A DNA stretch of 64,000 nt from Alopecurus myosuroides (GCA_028641055.1 CM054060.1:208716445-208780444), one strand, 5' to 3'; positions 10,978 to 23,501 are shown, counted from the stretch's first letter. Notes: generated from the sequence alone by a model not told the origin. Translations and numbers: made by a program.

Positions 10978-13900
10978 TTGGCAAGTAAATACCAGGGACG
11001 AAACCAATATGAGTACATTTGAATGTAGTCAGCAAGACACCCATCATGTAGCTTACCAAAAAGAAAGTATACTTGTGTAGTAGAGTAGGTAGGCTATAAA
11101 TAGGGTTCACTATCCATGATATATGAAAGACATATCATAGTTGATTTTGGAAATCTCTGTATCTTTGTTGAAGAAGATACTTCAAAAGAAAATAATATAG
11201 TTTTTCTTTCTCTTGTAGAGATCACATGTACAATAGGTTTTGTAAAACTTTGTTAAAAGAAGTTTTTCCCTTTGCAAAACTTCTTGGAATCAACTTCCAG
11301 TTTTTGTTTAGAAAAGAAAGACTTTCTTTGCAAAACTCCTTGTAAAACAACTTCTGGCTTTTCATCAATGGTACCTCCACGGTACAAGATTTCCTCCTTT
11401 CAGTACTTCATAAGTACAACACCTTTTTGAAAACATTGACACAATGCTAGCTACATGGCCATTCAACTTTCCATATCCGAGGACGCGGCTATTCCGAATA
11501 GTTCTACTCTGCAGAGGTGTACACAATCCACCAGATTCAGTACATCCGCCATGAACAACCACAGACTATAGCAACAGTATGTAAACATCATATAACCGAT
11601 CCTAACCATCCACTATGTTCAAGCTAGAATATGCCTATCTCTTCAGTTGGGTTTGTGCTCCACGACATCAGGTCCCACCTTGCCTAGACATGAGCCCCAA
11701 CTGCTGCGACCAGGGGGGCAACTAATCCCTCACTTTTTATGTCGCACGTTTCATAACTTGGCGGCAATCGGTTCGAGGGCACGACGACCCTTATAGCAAA
11801 TTGAGATAGAACACACACTAACAAAAACAAACTTAAAGTTAAGCCCCGTGCCCCTTTTTGGGGTAAAGTGGCAGTACGGTAAAGGTTGGTCGGCGAAGAC
11901 TAGGCTATGTGTCATTTTTGTAAAACACCATTTTCCCAAAAATGACCACTTCCACAATCCTCCGGTGAATAAGGCTTCTCCTTTCCACCGGGTTTTCCAT
12001 AAATCCTTTGTTTTGCAAAAACATATTTTTAGGGTGTCCACTTAGGGACTTATACTTTTGATGGTAATAAATACCATATGGTGGCTATGGGCTTGGTAAC
12101 ACCAAGTATCAACTACTCGCATAGTAATAGTATATATTATTAGTAGTAGTAGTCACTCAAAAATAGTTTTTGGTAATCAAAGTTTTTGTAAAACTTTCAG
12201 AAGTAAAACATGCATGATAAATAATGATAAGTGTATTATAACAACAAGCATCAGGATGGCTTGCCATAAGTCTCTTAATGTCCCTGGCCTTGAAGTAGTT
12301 GGAACTTGACACACAGCTCCACAACTGCTTCTTCTTCTCCTTCGTTTTCTAACGCCGTAAAAGAATAAAAGACACACACTCAGAACTAAAGGCCAAACAA
12401 CTAAACAAAACAACACATACAACAAGCAAACTTATACTAGTGCAATCACTCGAACGTTATCGAGAAAACTATCTCACAACTCTCAGGGTACAGAACTATC
12501 GTCAAGCAAACATATGGTTGAGAAACCATATCCCACCTCTTACATGCCATATATGGAGTGGGTGTACCACTCTCATAATAAGACATTCAAGAAGCTAAAA
12601 ATATAGCTTGTGGGCACAAAAGGTGAGGCTACTAAAATAATAACAATCAATCAATACAATACACATGGCAGTGGGTATTAACAACACACGAGCAATCATC
12701 ACCAAACAAGTTCATGACTAAACTAATGCATAGTTAACAAGATACTACTAACCACAACAACACTAGCACAACAATAACATGAGTACAATACTCATGCTAA
12801 GGTAAACCCTCAAACAATCTCCAAACAACAAGCAAACACACCACAAATGAAAAGGCTAGTTACTGACTATACTTATGCCTACTCAAAGTTATGGAATCCA
12901 ACAATCATGAAAATAAACAAACAAACCAGTAGCTCAGCCAATGGTAACAAGTCATAAAACATAATCTAAATCACAATCATCACAAAAGATAATAAGGCTA
13001 GAACATACATAACAACCGGAGTCCACTAACAACATACTAGTATGAGAATTATACACAAGCATGCTATAAGAAATAATTGTACTCTACAACTAATATCAAC
13101 AAGCACTTCCACAAGTCAAGTTATAATAACAGAAGTAATAACATTCTAAACATGCTAGGATAATTGTACACTCATAAAATAAAAAGACAACAATACTAGA
13201 GCAAATCAAACAATCTAGTGGTGACACTTGTTCATCACTAGAGAAGCAAACAATGCTACAAGGATGCATGATCCTAAACAAGCAAGGTATGAAGGTAAAA
13301 AACTACTAACAGCACAAAACACTTTACACATGCTAGCAAGCAAAAACACTAAGATAATTCTATGAAAACATCTACTAAGCAAGCATCAATCCATTCTAGT
13401 AATACATGCTTTTCTAATCAATTAAGTCGCAAGCAATCAAAGTACAAGATATACAACCAGTAGATATGCACTCAATACAATATCCACTAAAAACTTCCAA
13501 AAAATCCAAACACTCAATGAAAATTATTCACAAATAAATTTATCAATCACTAGGAAAATATTCTATTTGCAAACAAGAATCAATTTATCAAAACAATGGT
13601 GAGTACCTCTTACCATGATACTCCTAGGGGAATATTATGTTAACAAATGAACCACAACTAAACTTACTAGTAGTGACAAGAAATACTAAACTCTTCACTC
13701 ACATAAGTGAAACAAACAACCATTTTCCTTGGTGGAAAATAATAATCAAACATAAAGTAATGCATGCTATTTTCACACAAGTGTATGGTTGGGGATTTGC
13801 ATCCATAACCAAGATGCAATGGGACCAGTGGGTTATGGTCCCACTAATAACAAGGCAAGAAGAGGTACCAAAGCCTCTGGTCAGACATGACAAAATTAAT

Positions 13901-14819
13901 CTAACAAGGCAATAATCACACAACTATTACGCTAGTGAAAGCAATACTAGTGAAAACAAACAACAATTTCTACACATGCTTTGCTATAAAATAAAGTGCA
14001 AGCTAACAGAGATAATAACATCTAAATAACAGTACCAAAATGGTACTGGACTCAACTCAACCATAACACAAATTAGGTAAAACAAGTCCACAAAGATTGG
14101 TTCACACAATACAACAATTAATAGAACTAGGAAAAACAATAGCTACTTCTATTTCCATTTGAATTTCCAAACATGCACACAATTTCTAAGGTAGATCTAC
14201 TGCAAGGAAACAACCTAATAACAAGTGGTAACACATTTATATATGCTAGGAACAAAGTTTCAAACTATCACACACTTATATTCAAACAAGTGCACACACA
14301 ATAAGAAAAAAGAAAAAGTTCTGTTTCTAGTTTTGCTCACAAAAAATAATCTAGGGATCCAAAAATTAAGCCAACATAGGATCTGATAGATATAAATAAA
14401 CAAAAACGCATCCAATTGGATTCACCTCAAAAATAATTTTTAAACTCCTTCTAAATATCCTACAAATGCCTACTGGTCAATTACCAAAATGGATGGCGTT
14501 TCCGATTGGTAACTCACCTTGATGTGAGGACAGGTCCTATGGATAGATCTATTCATAAGCTACTCAAAACAATTTAGTTTGACCAAAATGGATACAGATC
14601 CAAGAAGTTATGCCAAAAACATTTTTACAGACACTCTGTGGCAAAACAGATACTGTGACAAAATTAAAAGTCAAAACTTAGATCTACCAAGTTCATATTG
14701 TTAAGAAAACATATTACTAGTGCCATGATTTTTGGTTTATTTTAATTTGAAAGAAAAGTATTTTTCACAAACCCAAAGTAAAAAAGTGTTTTCTGTAACT
14801 GATTTAAATCGAAAAAGAA

Positions 14820-15700
14820 ACAGAGGGGTGGGCTGGCTTCTGCGGGTGCGGCCCAGCTAAACAGCAGATGCGGCCCAAGCGCACTGCACGCGCACAGCCA
14901 GTGTGGGAAACACGCGTTTAACCGCGCCCGCTGATCGGAGATCGAACGGTGCACGCGTTGTCGTCCTCCCCTTCTCTCCTCTCTCTCTCTCTCTCTCGAA
15001 ATGACCGGCGACGGGAAAACGCCCGGTGGCTCATCGTGGTTGCTCGGGGAGCGGTGGCGCATGTTCGGAGATGCTGTAGGATCACGGGGGGAGTCGAGGG
15101 GTGCAGGTTTCGAGCACTGGCGTAGCTCCAGGCGACGGTGCATGGTGGGCGCCCGCGACGGCGACCGTGGACGGCGACGACGCTCCTGCGAAGCAGAGGA
15201 CAATGGAGGTGGTCAGAGGAGCTTGGGGACTTCATCCATGGCGGTGAGGAGGGATGGGAGGTCTCGATAAGAGGGGATTCACCTCGGGCTCGGGCTGGTG
15301 ACTGTCGGGGTCTATGGAGCACGTGGAGCTCCTAGGTGCCAAGGCTCGGCTCCACTTTGCTTTGGGGAGGGTGTGGGGGAGGTCAGTGGCGCAAGGGATT
15401 TGCAAGAGATGGCTTATAGGCATGGGGATGAGGGAAAGGGCATGGTGGGGCTCGGTTTTATGCCAAAGGATGGCATTGGGGGTGCTCTAGGGAGTTTTAG
15501 GTCATTGCACCACATGGCATTGATGCCAAGTGCCAAGACCAACAAGGGGCAAGTCAAAGCTTGGACTTTGGGAGCTAAAGGAGTCAAGGCCAAGAGAAAA
15601 AGGGGCAAGGTATGGAGGCCCATACCTAGCCACCTCATCATGATCCCTCTCTCTTCTCTCCCTTGTTAGCTTCCCACACAAGGCTTCTAGAAGAAAACCA
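14820..15700 (-). promoter_or_regulatory. GC-rich promoter and leader block of outer LTR
   Basis: Unlike the AT-rich LTR around it, this stretch is GC-rich. On minus it shows TATAAG (15413-15418) followed by a C-rich leader, several overlapping open frames (for example an ATG near 15230) and a CT-repeat (about 14980-14998, plus orientation). The position, about 1.2 kb into the LTR, matches the TATA plus GC-rich exon 1 of the nested Tekay LTR. I read it as promoter plus first exon. Overlapping frames on both strands are probably composition artefacts. Confidence 0.5.
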
Positions 15701-16600
15701 AAGCATCCTAGGTAGAGTACAAATAGCAATGAATCGAAATGGCAAAGTGGTGTTTACAAATTTGAACAAAAACTAAAATAAAACATCTGTCCAAAAGTGT
15801 ATCTGTCACTGTTCAAAAATTCAGAAAATTTAGTTAACACTTAGGAGTTTTTCTAAGTGTTGGAAAACAGTGAAAAGAGCAAAAAGTTTGGATTGTTTTC
15901 AGAGACCAAATGGATTCCAATTTTTTTTTCCAAGTTGGAGTTTGTTAAAAATGTTGTAAACTTTCAGAAACATCTTTTGGAAGCAAATTTGAATTTGTTT
16001 AAGGCTATGAAAACATAGCGGGAAAAGGTGTACTTTTCATTTTTCTCTGTTTTCTAAAAATGCAACTTTCTGCCTTATTTTTCTTCCACAAAAACAACAA
16101 GAAAAAGAATCATTTTTAATAATCCAAAAATCAAACCAAGCTTATGGATTTGTATTCCATATCTCAAGGAACAAATAAAATCCAAGAAAACATAATATAG
16201 CATTTTATAGCCTAGTGATAACAAAGGTGGAAAACAGGTACTTGGCTATATTTTCAGGGAATAGTTTCTATAGAAAACTTAAAAGAAAACTTCCATAAAT
16301 CATTTTGAATTTTTTTTTATTGGATCCAACAAAGATAACAGTTTATTTTAAGATGCAAACAAGAATGATCCAAGTCTTGGAATAAAATTCACTCAAGTAA
16401 CATCAGGAAAAATAATAGAATTGTTTTCAGGAAAATTTGATATTGGTTTTCTAAAGAAACAAAACTTGTATTGCAAATATGATTGAGATCACAAAAACAT
16501 GTTAGTTCAAACCATCATGTTGTTAGAAAACAAATTTGTTGGCCCTAATTTTTGCCTTCTCGAACACAGTACAAGAATAAAAAAACTGGGGTGTGATAGA

Positions 16601-16616
16601 CCTTTCCCCCTTAAAA
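16601..16616 (-). other. Polypurine tract of outer element
   Basis: The minus strand reads TTTTAAGGGGGAAAGG just before the LTR, preceded by aatctcgggacgagattc, the usual 3' end of Tekay/Del-type elements. Confidence 0.75.
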
Positions 16617-17451
16617 GAATCTCGTCCCGAGATTCGCAGGAAAGCGAAAAGAGGGTATGGTCAAAACAACAATGTTAGGTCATTTGTCTACAAAAACAAG
16701 TGCTGGTGGTTGGTAACATTAAACACAGGTGCTTCCCGCCTTTGATTAATCTTACCAAAATCCACCAACGGGTTAGTTTTCCAAAGGTCTGGGTGCCATG
16801 TTCAAAACCTCGAACTTATCGTTCCTCAAAACCAATATGTCAAACCAGAGGTTATCCTTTATACAAGGGTCTACTAGTTTCCAATCTCATAAAATTATCA
16901 TACCCCTATTTCTCCTTTGGGCATAAACTCTCTCATCACTATATAGATCAATCAATCGGATATCCACCAATCTTTATTAAGCATAAGCTTTCCATTGCTC
17001 ATTCGCTAACAATCTAGGAAAATCCACTATCTTCCTCTTAATCTAATATACTCCTAGAAATCAAGTCTCAAATTATTTGTCTCCCTCAAAGGTATTTTCT
17101 CAATGGTCATATTGCTAAAGCTAAACCATCAAATTGAACAAGCATATACCAACTCTGTACTACTCCTATAAATCTTTTCAAAATCCCCAAACTCCTATCT
17201 CATGATCAATGCTAAATTATTTTCCCCAAACAATCTCAATAGAGCGTGACAAGCTCCAAGGATATATCATCAAGAATAACCATCTACTAAATCATAGTCA
17301 TATTGATTTATCCTAAAATCGAAAATTATCTTTCTATATCCACCAATCTCTTCCTATATCAAATCCAATATTCCTCCAATTCATCTTTAATCAAAATCAA
17401 GAATCTATCCCAATCCAACATAATCTTTTTACTATAATAAATATTTCCACT
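16617..17451. other. AT-rich internal spacer of outer element, left part
   Basis: Sequence between the PPT and the nested insertion. It is rich in short AT words, with no pol motif on either strand. It continues at 32566 after the nested element. A plus-strand open frame at 16700-17017 shows no recognisable domain and is not annotated as a gene. Confidence 0.6.
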
Positions 17452-17456
17452 AAAAT
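17452..17456. repeat. Target site duplication AAAAT, left copy
   Basis: AAAAT directly precedes the LTR start TGTAACATCCC and is repeated exactly at 32561-32565 directly after the LTR end GGGTGCGACA. A 5-bp duplication is the expected gypsy integrase footprint and confirms a single intact insertion. Confidence 0.95.
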
Positions 17457-18433
17457 TGTAACATCCCAAGTATGAAATATCCCTTAGAATGTTTTGTTTC
17501 TTGCTTTAATTCAAGTATTGCATCATGTCATCATGTTTAATTATTTGTTTGCATGTGTTACTATTTGTTTTGCAATTGTTTTACCTTGTTTTCATAATGA
17601 AACCCAAACAATTTCAAATGGTTATTTCATACTTGCTCTGTTACAATTTTTGAGATAAAAATCACAAATAAAAACCATCTATTTTGTTGTCATAATTTTC
17701 AATATGGATCACTTGATAAAATGGTGCTTTTATTTCAAATAAATAATTCCCAAATTGTTTTCAAACTCAAACTCAAATTCAACAACACCTCATTTAGAAA
17801 TTATAAAATATCAAACCATTCCAATAATTCTAATCCAACTAATAATAGGGTTCACCCTATTAAATTGTTGTTTCTATATTGATTAACAAAATATTCCAAT
17901 TCAAATCAAATATTTTCAAACAGAACCAATTTGAAACTATAAAAATAATAACCAAAACTTTCCTTTATTCATTGTTTCCAATTATTTCTTTTGGGTCACC
18001 TTATTAAAAAGGTTGATTTCATTAATCAATTTAAATATTCAAAAATCATCTAAATTGGGTTAATTTCCAAACAGCACAAAAATTTAAACATTTTTGAAAT
18101 CCAAACTTGTTAACTGTGTGAAATTAACATAACAAGTTCAACCTAATTTTTCTGGAATTTTTAATAAACAAAACCCTATCAATTTCTTCCAAATCTGTTT
18201 TCAGCAAAAAAAAAAGTAAAACAGAAAAAGAAAAAGAGAAAAACTGCTGCGCGCGCGGCAGCTAAGCGCTACCCAGCCCACCTAATCCATCCCAGCGCGC
18301 AGCCCAGCCCGCTTACGCGCGCGCGTACTGCTTCGTAAAGCGTGCACGCCTTCTGTTTGAAGTACGGCGGGCATCGCACACCGCCACGTCGCCGTACGGC
18401 CGATCCCGACGGCCAGGAGATGCCGCCGCGCCC

Positions 18434-18439
18434 TATAAG
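18434..18439 (+). promoter_or_regulatory. TATA box, 5' LTR
   Basis: TATAAG in ccctataagtacccc at the entry of the GC-rich block. The equivalent in the 3' LTR lies near 28899. Transcription start is expected about 30 bp downstream, near 18465. Confidence 0.6.
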
Positions 18440-18593
18440 TACCCCTAAGCCCCCTGGCAGGTGCCCTAGCCCTAGCCTCCCTCGCTCCCCGCGCCGCGCC
18501 GCCATTTTTCCTCCTCGCAGTCACCTCTCTGTCCGTCTGAAACCCTCGCCGGAGATGAACTCTCTGAACTTCCCGATGGCGCCGCCCACCTAG

Positions 18594-21500
18594 CATCCCC
18601 ACTCCCTATCTATCTACTGGAACCAGCTCGCCACCAACTGCCCTCCCTTTTGGACACCTGCGGGAGCACGGGGAGTGGCTGGATCCACGACGCCGTCTCC
18701 GTCATCGCCGCCGGCCGCGCCACCTCAACCTTCTGCTTCCTCGACGCCCCACGGTGAGCAGCCACCACGATCCTCTCTCCCTCTGTTGCTCCAGCACCTG
18801 CACCCCCCAGATCAGCACACGCACGCGCCCAGCAAGCCACGCACGGTAGCCAACCACCGTAGATCAACGCCGGCGAGTCGCGGAAGGTTTTGTTCCTCAG
18901 AAAATTCAGATTCGCGCGCGTGCAGTTTTAGTTAACCGCGCACTGAATCCTTATCCTCCCCGCGCATCTGTATCTGACAAGCGAGCGCATCTCACCGTAC
19001 TGGTTCAGGCACAGCGAACGCGAGGGCGAGGTGCTAGGTTCGAACCCTGGCACCCTGGGATAAAATCCCACACATTTTTTTCTCCCGCGCGCTGACAGGG
19101 AGGGCCCCCTGTCAGTCACTCGTGTGTCCACGTAGGCACAGCACGGTTTGGGCCCCCCCTGGCAGTGACTGGGTGCGTTTCCAGTGCGTATAAAACGATT
19201 TAAAACATTTCTGTATTCAAACCTAGGTCCAATTAAATCACAGATTGGCCCCTGGTTTCAAAACCTTAATAACTTTTATTTTATAACTCCAATAAATGAG
19301 AATAAAATATCCTCACTGGTCTAAATTCAATTGTCTACCTTTTGGTAACTTTTGTTTCCTGTTTTGAAATTTCAAAATGCATTTAAAATTCAAATTTGAA
19401 TAATTCAAATGTAATTTGCAATAATTAATAAATAATTCATACTAATTCCAAATAAGGCAAATAAAATATGTTTTTCATACCATTTTGAATATCCTATTCA
19501 AATATAAAATTTGTTTCCTGGTTTGAATAATTTAAATTGCCTAAATAATTTAATACTTGTTTAATTCATTTAAATTTGATAAAATCATAACTTGCTCAAA
19601 ATAAAATATTTTTGAACATGCAAAATATGTTTTCAAACCATCAAAGTGTGAACTTTTCAAATGTGAATTTGAATTTATGATTTGAACAAATAAAATTCAA
19701 ATAATATTCCAACTTGTTTTAAATTCAATTAAAACTTGTTTAATATTGCTTAATTCATAATAAATTCATCCTAATTCAAATTTCAATATTTGAAACATGT
19801 AATCCAACTAAAATTTGATGTTCTTTTCAAATATAAATTTTGTTAATTGTTTTGCACACTTTAAATTGATGAAAACAATAAGTGTTTGTGTGACATGTTT
19901 AAGTAACCAAACTTTCCAAACTTAATAAATAATTTCCAAAACTTGTTAATTCTTTTTATCACTTGCATCTATTATTGTTATTTATTGTTATTTTGTTGTT
20001 ACCATCATGCATGCATCATGATAACAACTTTCACATAATAATTAATTGTAAATCATTTGTTCCACTTAATCTATGGACCTTTTCCATATGCAACTCAATT
20101 TAGCATAGGGGTCCATTTAAATTGTGTTATCATGTTAGCTAGTTTATTTTGATGCAACCATTAACCTGTCATGCATCATCTTGATTGTGCATAATGCCAT
20201 GATAATGATTGTTTACATTCCTGTTCTGTTTGTTTGCTTCTTCTCGAATAGACGACGACGTTGAGACAGACGATCTTTACAGCAGCCCTTCTGAGGATCT
20301 AGCTCAGTACCAGGCTGCTGAGTTCGCAGGCAAGTTATCACTCACATGAACCATTGTGTTCCTTTCAACCCGGGTTACCGATACTTTCCGTTGTCTATTT
20401 TTGCTAGCCTTAGTGGTAGTTGTTTCTGTTACGAACCTATCACATGAATCCTTTAACCCTGATATTGCCTCACCACCCCTCCTACAACCCTATTGATTGA
20501 GCCAGTGTCTTACTAGTATGCTTAGGTTGTTTTGCTCGAGTATGTTACCCGTTACTTCAGTTACTATATTTCATTATGTTCCGGGGGGCTCGATGTTTAA
20601 TCAATCAATCAATCATGCTAATGTTATTACTTAATAATAATTTGATGATAAGGCACCGGCAGGAGGCCCTGTGTGGTTTTGAGGCCTGCTAGTGTCGACC
20701 CTAATAGGAAAAGGGTCTTGTCTACTGATCCATGATGAGCGCACTACCCGCATGTGGGAAGCGAGTATGGGCGCCCCCCCTCAATTTGATTCGATTCGCA
20801 TCTCGTCCAAATCATCTCATTTAGTTCGTGCTTTCTATTTGCCGCATGCATGTTTTTGCGAGCCCAGCGCAGGGTGGAACTTTTGTAGTCGGCATATAGG
20901 GGGACACGTTCTTAGAGTGCTATGAGGGTCCATTTTCTTCTGGGCTCGATTAGCCGTGCGCCCAAGGTGCTTTGGGCTTGATGCGGATAAGAGTTGAGTT
21001 GTGTTGAGTGCCCCGCTTGGTGGGAGGCATCCCATCTGGCGGGTTATTCATACGTGTACGGCCAAATTGGTGCAACCCTGCAGGGATAATCTTCTCGAGA
21101 AGCCGTGTTTTCCGCGGTTATGGTTAACTTGGTGAAAGTACTGGCTAACAAGTACTCAGGACAACTTAAACCTAATGCTATCACAATCTCTCACCCCATG
21201 ATTAACAACTTGACTAGTAATAGGATTATTGTCACAATAACTTGATTCATCTTTAAGCCAACCGGGTGAGTTATCCTCGGATTGCTTCTTTGGATAAGGG
21301 GCGAGATCCAGGATGGGTTTGTTTGATGTTATCTTTCAGTTGGTTACAATACTCGATCTTATCCCCTTTCTGATAGTTGGAAGTGATAGAATCTCTGTAG
21401 TTGGTTAGCGCAGCCAGTTGCAGCATCTTATATACCCCTTCCTTTCCGTTGAACCCAAGTCATCTGTGCTTGTGTTGACGGGCTATACTTTGGTGAACTG

Positions 21501-21624
21501 TGAGTCTTGCTTGCCAGTACGTCTATGTACTGACCCCTTTGGGGCTGTGGTTTCCGCAGACTACGATTACGAGGATCCAGGTGACGGCTACTACGTGGAG
21601 TTTGACGAGGCTACTGACGAGTAG
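18594..21624 (+). CDS. Candidate spliced mini-gene inside the 5' LTR (3 exons, acidic peptide)
   Basis: Predicted exons: open frame 18594-18753 (donor ACG|GTGAGC), 20252-20329 (acceptor tctcgaatAG; donor GCAG|GCAAGT, a GC-type site), and 21560-21624 (acceptor tttccgcAG). Both introns are phase 1 and each next exon starts with AC, giving an Asp codon at both joins. The frame stays open to TAG at 21622. Exon 2 encodes ETDDLYSTPSED-like acidic sequence (SSPSED in this copy); exon 3 encodes DYDYEDPGDGYYVEFDEATD and ends with Glu. A good ATG (18555) lies in the same frame, but a TAG at 18591 cuts it off from the rest in both LTRs, so translation of this copy is doubtful. No known domain. It could instead be leader splicing of the genomic RNA. 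Confidence 0.45.
18996..19081 (+). ncRNA. tRNA/SINE-like Pol III unit in 5' LTR
   Basis: A perfect B-box-like GGTTCGAACCC core (19037-19047, preceded here by a one-base change from the 3' LTR copy), flanked by pairing arms ggtgc/gcacc, followed 27 bp later by T7 (19075-19081), a Pol III terminator. An A-box-like TGGTTCAGGCAC lies upstream but is degenerate. The related LTR at 58785 has a better version at the matching place. It lies inside the predicted first intron of the LTR mini-gene. It is not a functional tRNA: no anticodon arm can be drawn with confidence. Confidence 0.45.
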
Positions 21625-22101
21625 TTAGCGGACCCGGGCAGGATCCGAGACATCGTGGATGGGCTCCGTCTTTATTTCAGTTTCCGGCTTCTTAAGCCTA
21701 TTTGGACTTTGTCTGTACTCAGACCCCTTTGAATGCTTCCGCTGAGATGTAATGATGCTATGTTGGGACATGTGTCATGTGGATGATTGTATTTGCTATC
21801 TCTGCCCTAGTGAGGGCCATTTGCAACTTATTTCAATCTTTTGTGTCGTAGAGGCATGTTGTGTTATCCTTTTGTTCAAAGCCGTTGACGTACCATGTGT
21901 GTATGGTATGAAGTACGTCAATGGTAGTGTCCTGATTTCTACAGGATAGTTTACATCGACGGTGAACAGTAGCGATGGGTTGTCACACATAAGTGTTGGC
22001 CTACTCGTAAGAGGACGCGGGTGCCGGAAAGCCCCGTAATCCCATCAGAATACTGTTCAGTTCTTACGGTGAGTATCCTATAGAAGTCCGGGTGCGACAA
22101 A

Positions 22102-22114
22102 TGGTATCAGAGCC
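22102..22114 (+). other. Primer binding site (initiator Met tRNA)
   Basis: TGGTATCAGAGCC, two bases after the LTR end. It is complementary to the 3' end of plant initiator tRNA-Met and is used to prime minus-strand DNA synthesis. Confidence 0.95.
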
Positions 22115-22474
22115 TGTCTGCCCGTAGGATCCCTTTTTACTGGTCGCAGTTGAGTCTAGAAACTATTTTGTAGCTATATAGGAAAAATGAAACGTGAGAG
22201 TAGGAATTCTGCCATTTTTCTTCTTTCCCCACCCACCCACCCTTTTCTGGTAAGGAAGTGCAACGTTGTTTTCTGTTCTCACCTAAGCTTTCAAGTTAGG
22301 ATTTCACGTGTTTTGGGTTCTCCGTAGTACCTCAGGAGTTTTTGGTCTCGTGTTTCCCGATGTTGCTTCAATATCCTGTTCTTTCAACATCCTTTTCGTC
22401 CGTTGAACCTTGTTGTTGCTTTCCACATCAGTTCTCTACCGGAGTCTAATCAAAACCTCCCAAATCATCGACAG

Positions 22475-23290
22475 ATGGATCTCAGGTTCTACCCGCAGGT
22501 GGTTCGGATGACTCGCTGTGAGAGCACCGCCGGTTATCCAGAGATGCTGAGAGACATGGTCACCTATCTGGGGTTCCATTGGGCACCAGAGTACCAGGTC
22601 TACGAGCAGCAGCGAGAGTTTGACCAGACCTACTACCAGGCTATCGTCTACATTCTGTCGGATGATGGCAGGAGCGTTGTCCACCGCTACGAGGCAGTAG
22701 GTTCCACAGTGGATATGGCCGTGCAGCAGGCAGCGTATGTGAGTCTCACCGTCCTCCGTGCTGACTACTGGGGATTTGACGATTCTATCTATCGCCACAT
22801 CCCCCGTGGTTACATCACGTCAGCGGGAGTTCACTTCACTCTCCACGGCAACCTGGATACCTACGAGTCTGATAGCTCTAGGCTGCACACCACTGCTCAG
22901 TTTGTGAGGCACAGTGACGCAGTTGCTTCCGCACTTTCTCAGGAGTTGGCCTCAGTCAGGGAGCAGCTCTATCTTGCTTTGACTCGTCTGGCTACGTACA
23001 CCACAGACTTTGTTGGAGACGAGCGCTTTGTGCGTTTCACTCAGCCAGCTGGGTTTCCGCTGCCAGATGCTGGAGGTTACGAGCCGATCAGAGGTCCACT
23101 TCTCGACCTTGGTCCGGGTTACACTGGGATTCCCCGCTTTGGATCACAGGGAGACGACGCTTTCTACTTCACCACACCGAGAGTTGCTCTCAGAGCAGTC
23201 CCGCTCTACGTGGATCGTCGTCATACCTACTTCCGGGGGATTCCTCCGCACCGTATCTCTCGTCGTACTACTCACCGCCGTCCTGCGTGA
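22475..23290 (+). CDS. Leader ORF between primer site and gag, dsRBD-like N-terminal half
   Basis: ATG at 22475, 271 codons, TGA at 23290, intact in this copy. It is not gag: no capsid or knuckle motif. Residues about 20-95 show a pattern helix (YPEMLRDMVTYLG), strand (APEYQVYE), strand (YYQAIVYIL), strand (SVVHRYEAVGS), helix (DMAVQQAAYVSLTVL). This is the alpha-beta-beta-beta-alpha layout of double-stranded RNA binding domains, including a PEY near strand 1 and an AxxxAA-type final helix, but it lacks the basic KK usually before that helix. A coiled-coil-like helix follows (about 150-175: SALSQELASVREQLYLALTR) and then a Pro/Arg-rich tail. Extra ORFs upstream of gag exist in some plant gypsy elements, but I do not recognise this one by name. 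The frame extends further upstream without an ATG. Confidence 0.7.
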   Translation: MDLRFYPQVVRMTRCESTAGYPEMLRDMVTYLGFHWAPEYQVYEQQREFDQTYYQAIVYILSDDGRSVVHRYEAVGSTVDMAVQQAAYVSLTVLRADYWGFDDSIYRHIPRGYITSAGVHFTLHGNLDTYESDSSRLHTTAQFVRHSDAVASALSQELASVREQLYLALTRLATYTTDFVGDERFVRFTQPAGFPLPDAGGYEPIRGPLLDLGPGYTGIPRFGSQGDDAFYFTTPRVALRAVPLYVDRRHTYFRGIPPHRISRRTTHRRPA

Positions 23291-23501
23291 TGAGCATGGG
23301 AGTACCGATGTATCCATTCCTAGCTATGTTTAGTTATCCTTTGGCATTCGAACCATGTATTGGTCTGTTGGATATTCTGATGTATTTGAACATGTGATGA
23401 TGTACCTGTTGGTTATCTATTCATGCGTCGGAATAATCTATCTTTCGGTTACCAAGTCTATCCTTTTTCTGTTGTTGTGCTAAAATGCATGTCTATTCAG
23501 G

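Larger units (their letters stand above)
10624..16600 (-). repeat. 3' LTR of the outer gypsy element (~6 kb)
   Basis: Begins on plus as TGTAAGGTCCCCCAGAACC (minus end CCTTACA). The first ~2.75 kb repeats at 34990-37715 in the same orientation with scattered substitutions and small indels. Its inner edge is placed next to the polypurine tract at 16601, where the minus strand reads ctatcacacccc; the expected TG start is not perfect. Internally it has a GC-rich block (14820-15700) with a TATA box and a terminal exon-like ORF (10910-10977). The rest is AT-rich without recognisable genes. Confidence 0.7.
17457..22099 (+). repeat. 5' LTR of the Tekay element
   Basis: TGTAACATCCCAAG to GTCCGGGTGCGACA, matched by the second copy at 27927-32560. 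Layout: about 0.98 kb AT-rich U3, TATA at 18434, GC-rich block to about 19190, AT-rich segment with a tRNA-like unit, a 78-nt exon-like segment at 20252, and a terminal coding exon at 21560-21624, then about 475 bp to the LTR end. The R/U5 leader would therefore be about 3.6 kb long. Confidence 0.95.

Noticed and set aside
14980..14998. CT microsatellite as a regulatory GAGA-type site
   Set aside because: A simple CT run in an LTR leader; no independent evidence for a function.
14742..15729. Overlapping open frames on both strands
   Set aside because: The stretch is a GC-rich LTR promoter and leader block; overlapping frames on both strands reflect composition, not several genes.
16700..17017. 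Plus-strand 105-codon open frame in the outer element
   Set aside because: It runs against the element's orientation, has no recognisable domain and lies in a decayed spacer.
19030..19060. Functional tRNA gene
   Set aside because: Only the T-arm/B-box half is good; the A box and anticodon arm are degenerate, so at most a tRNA-derived relic.
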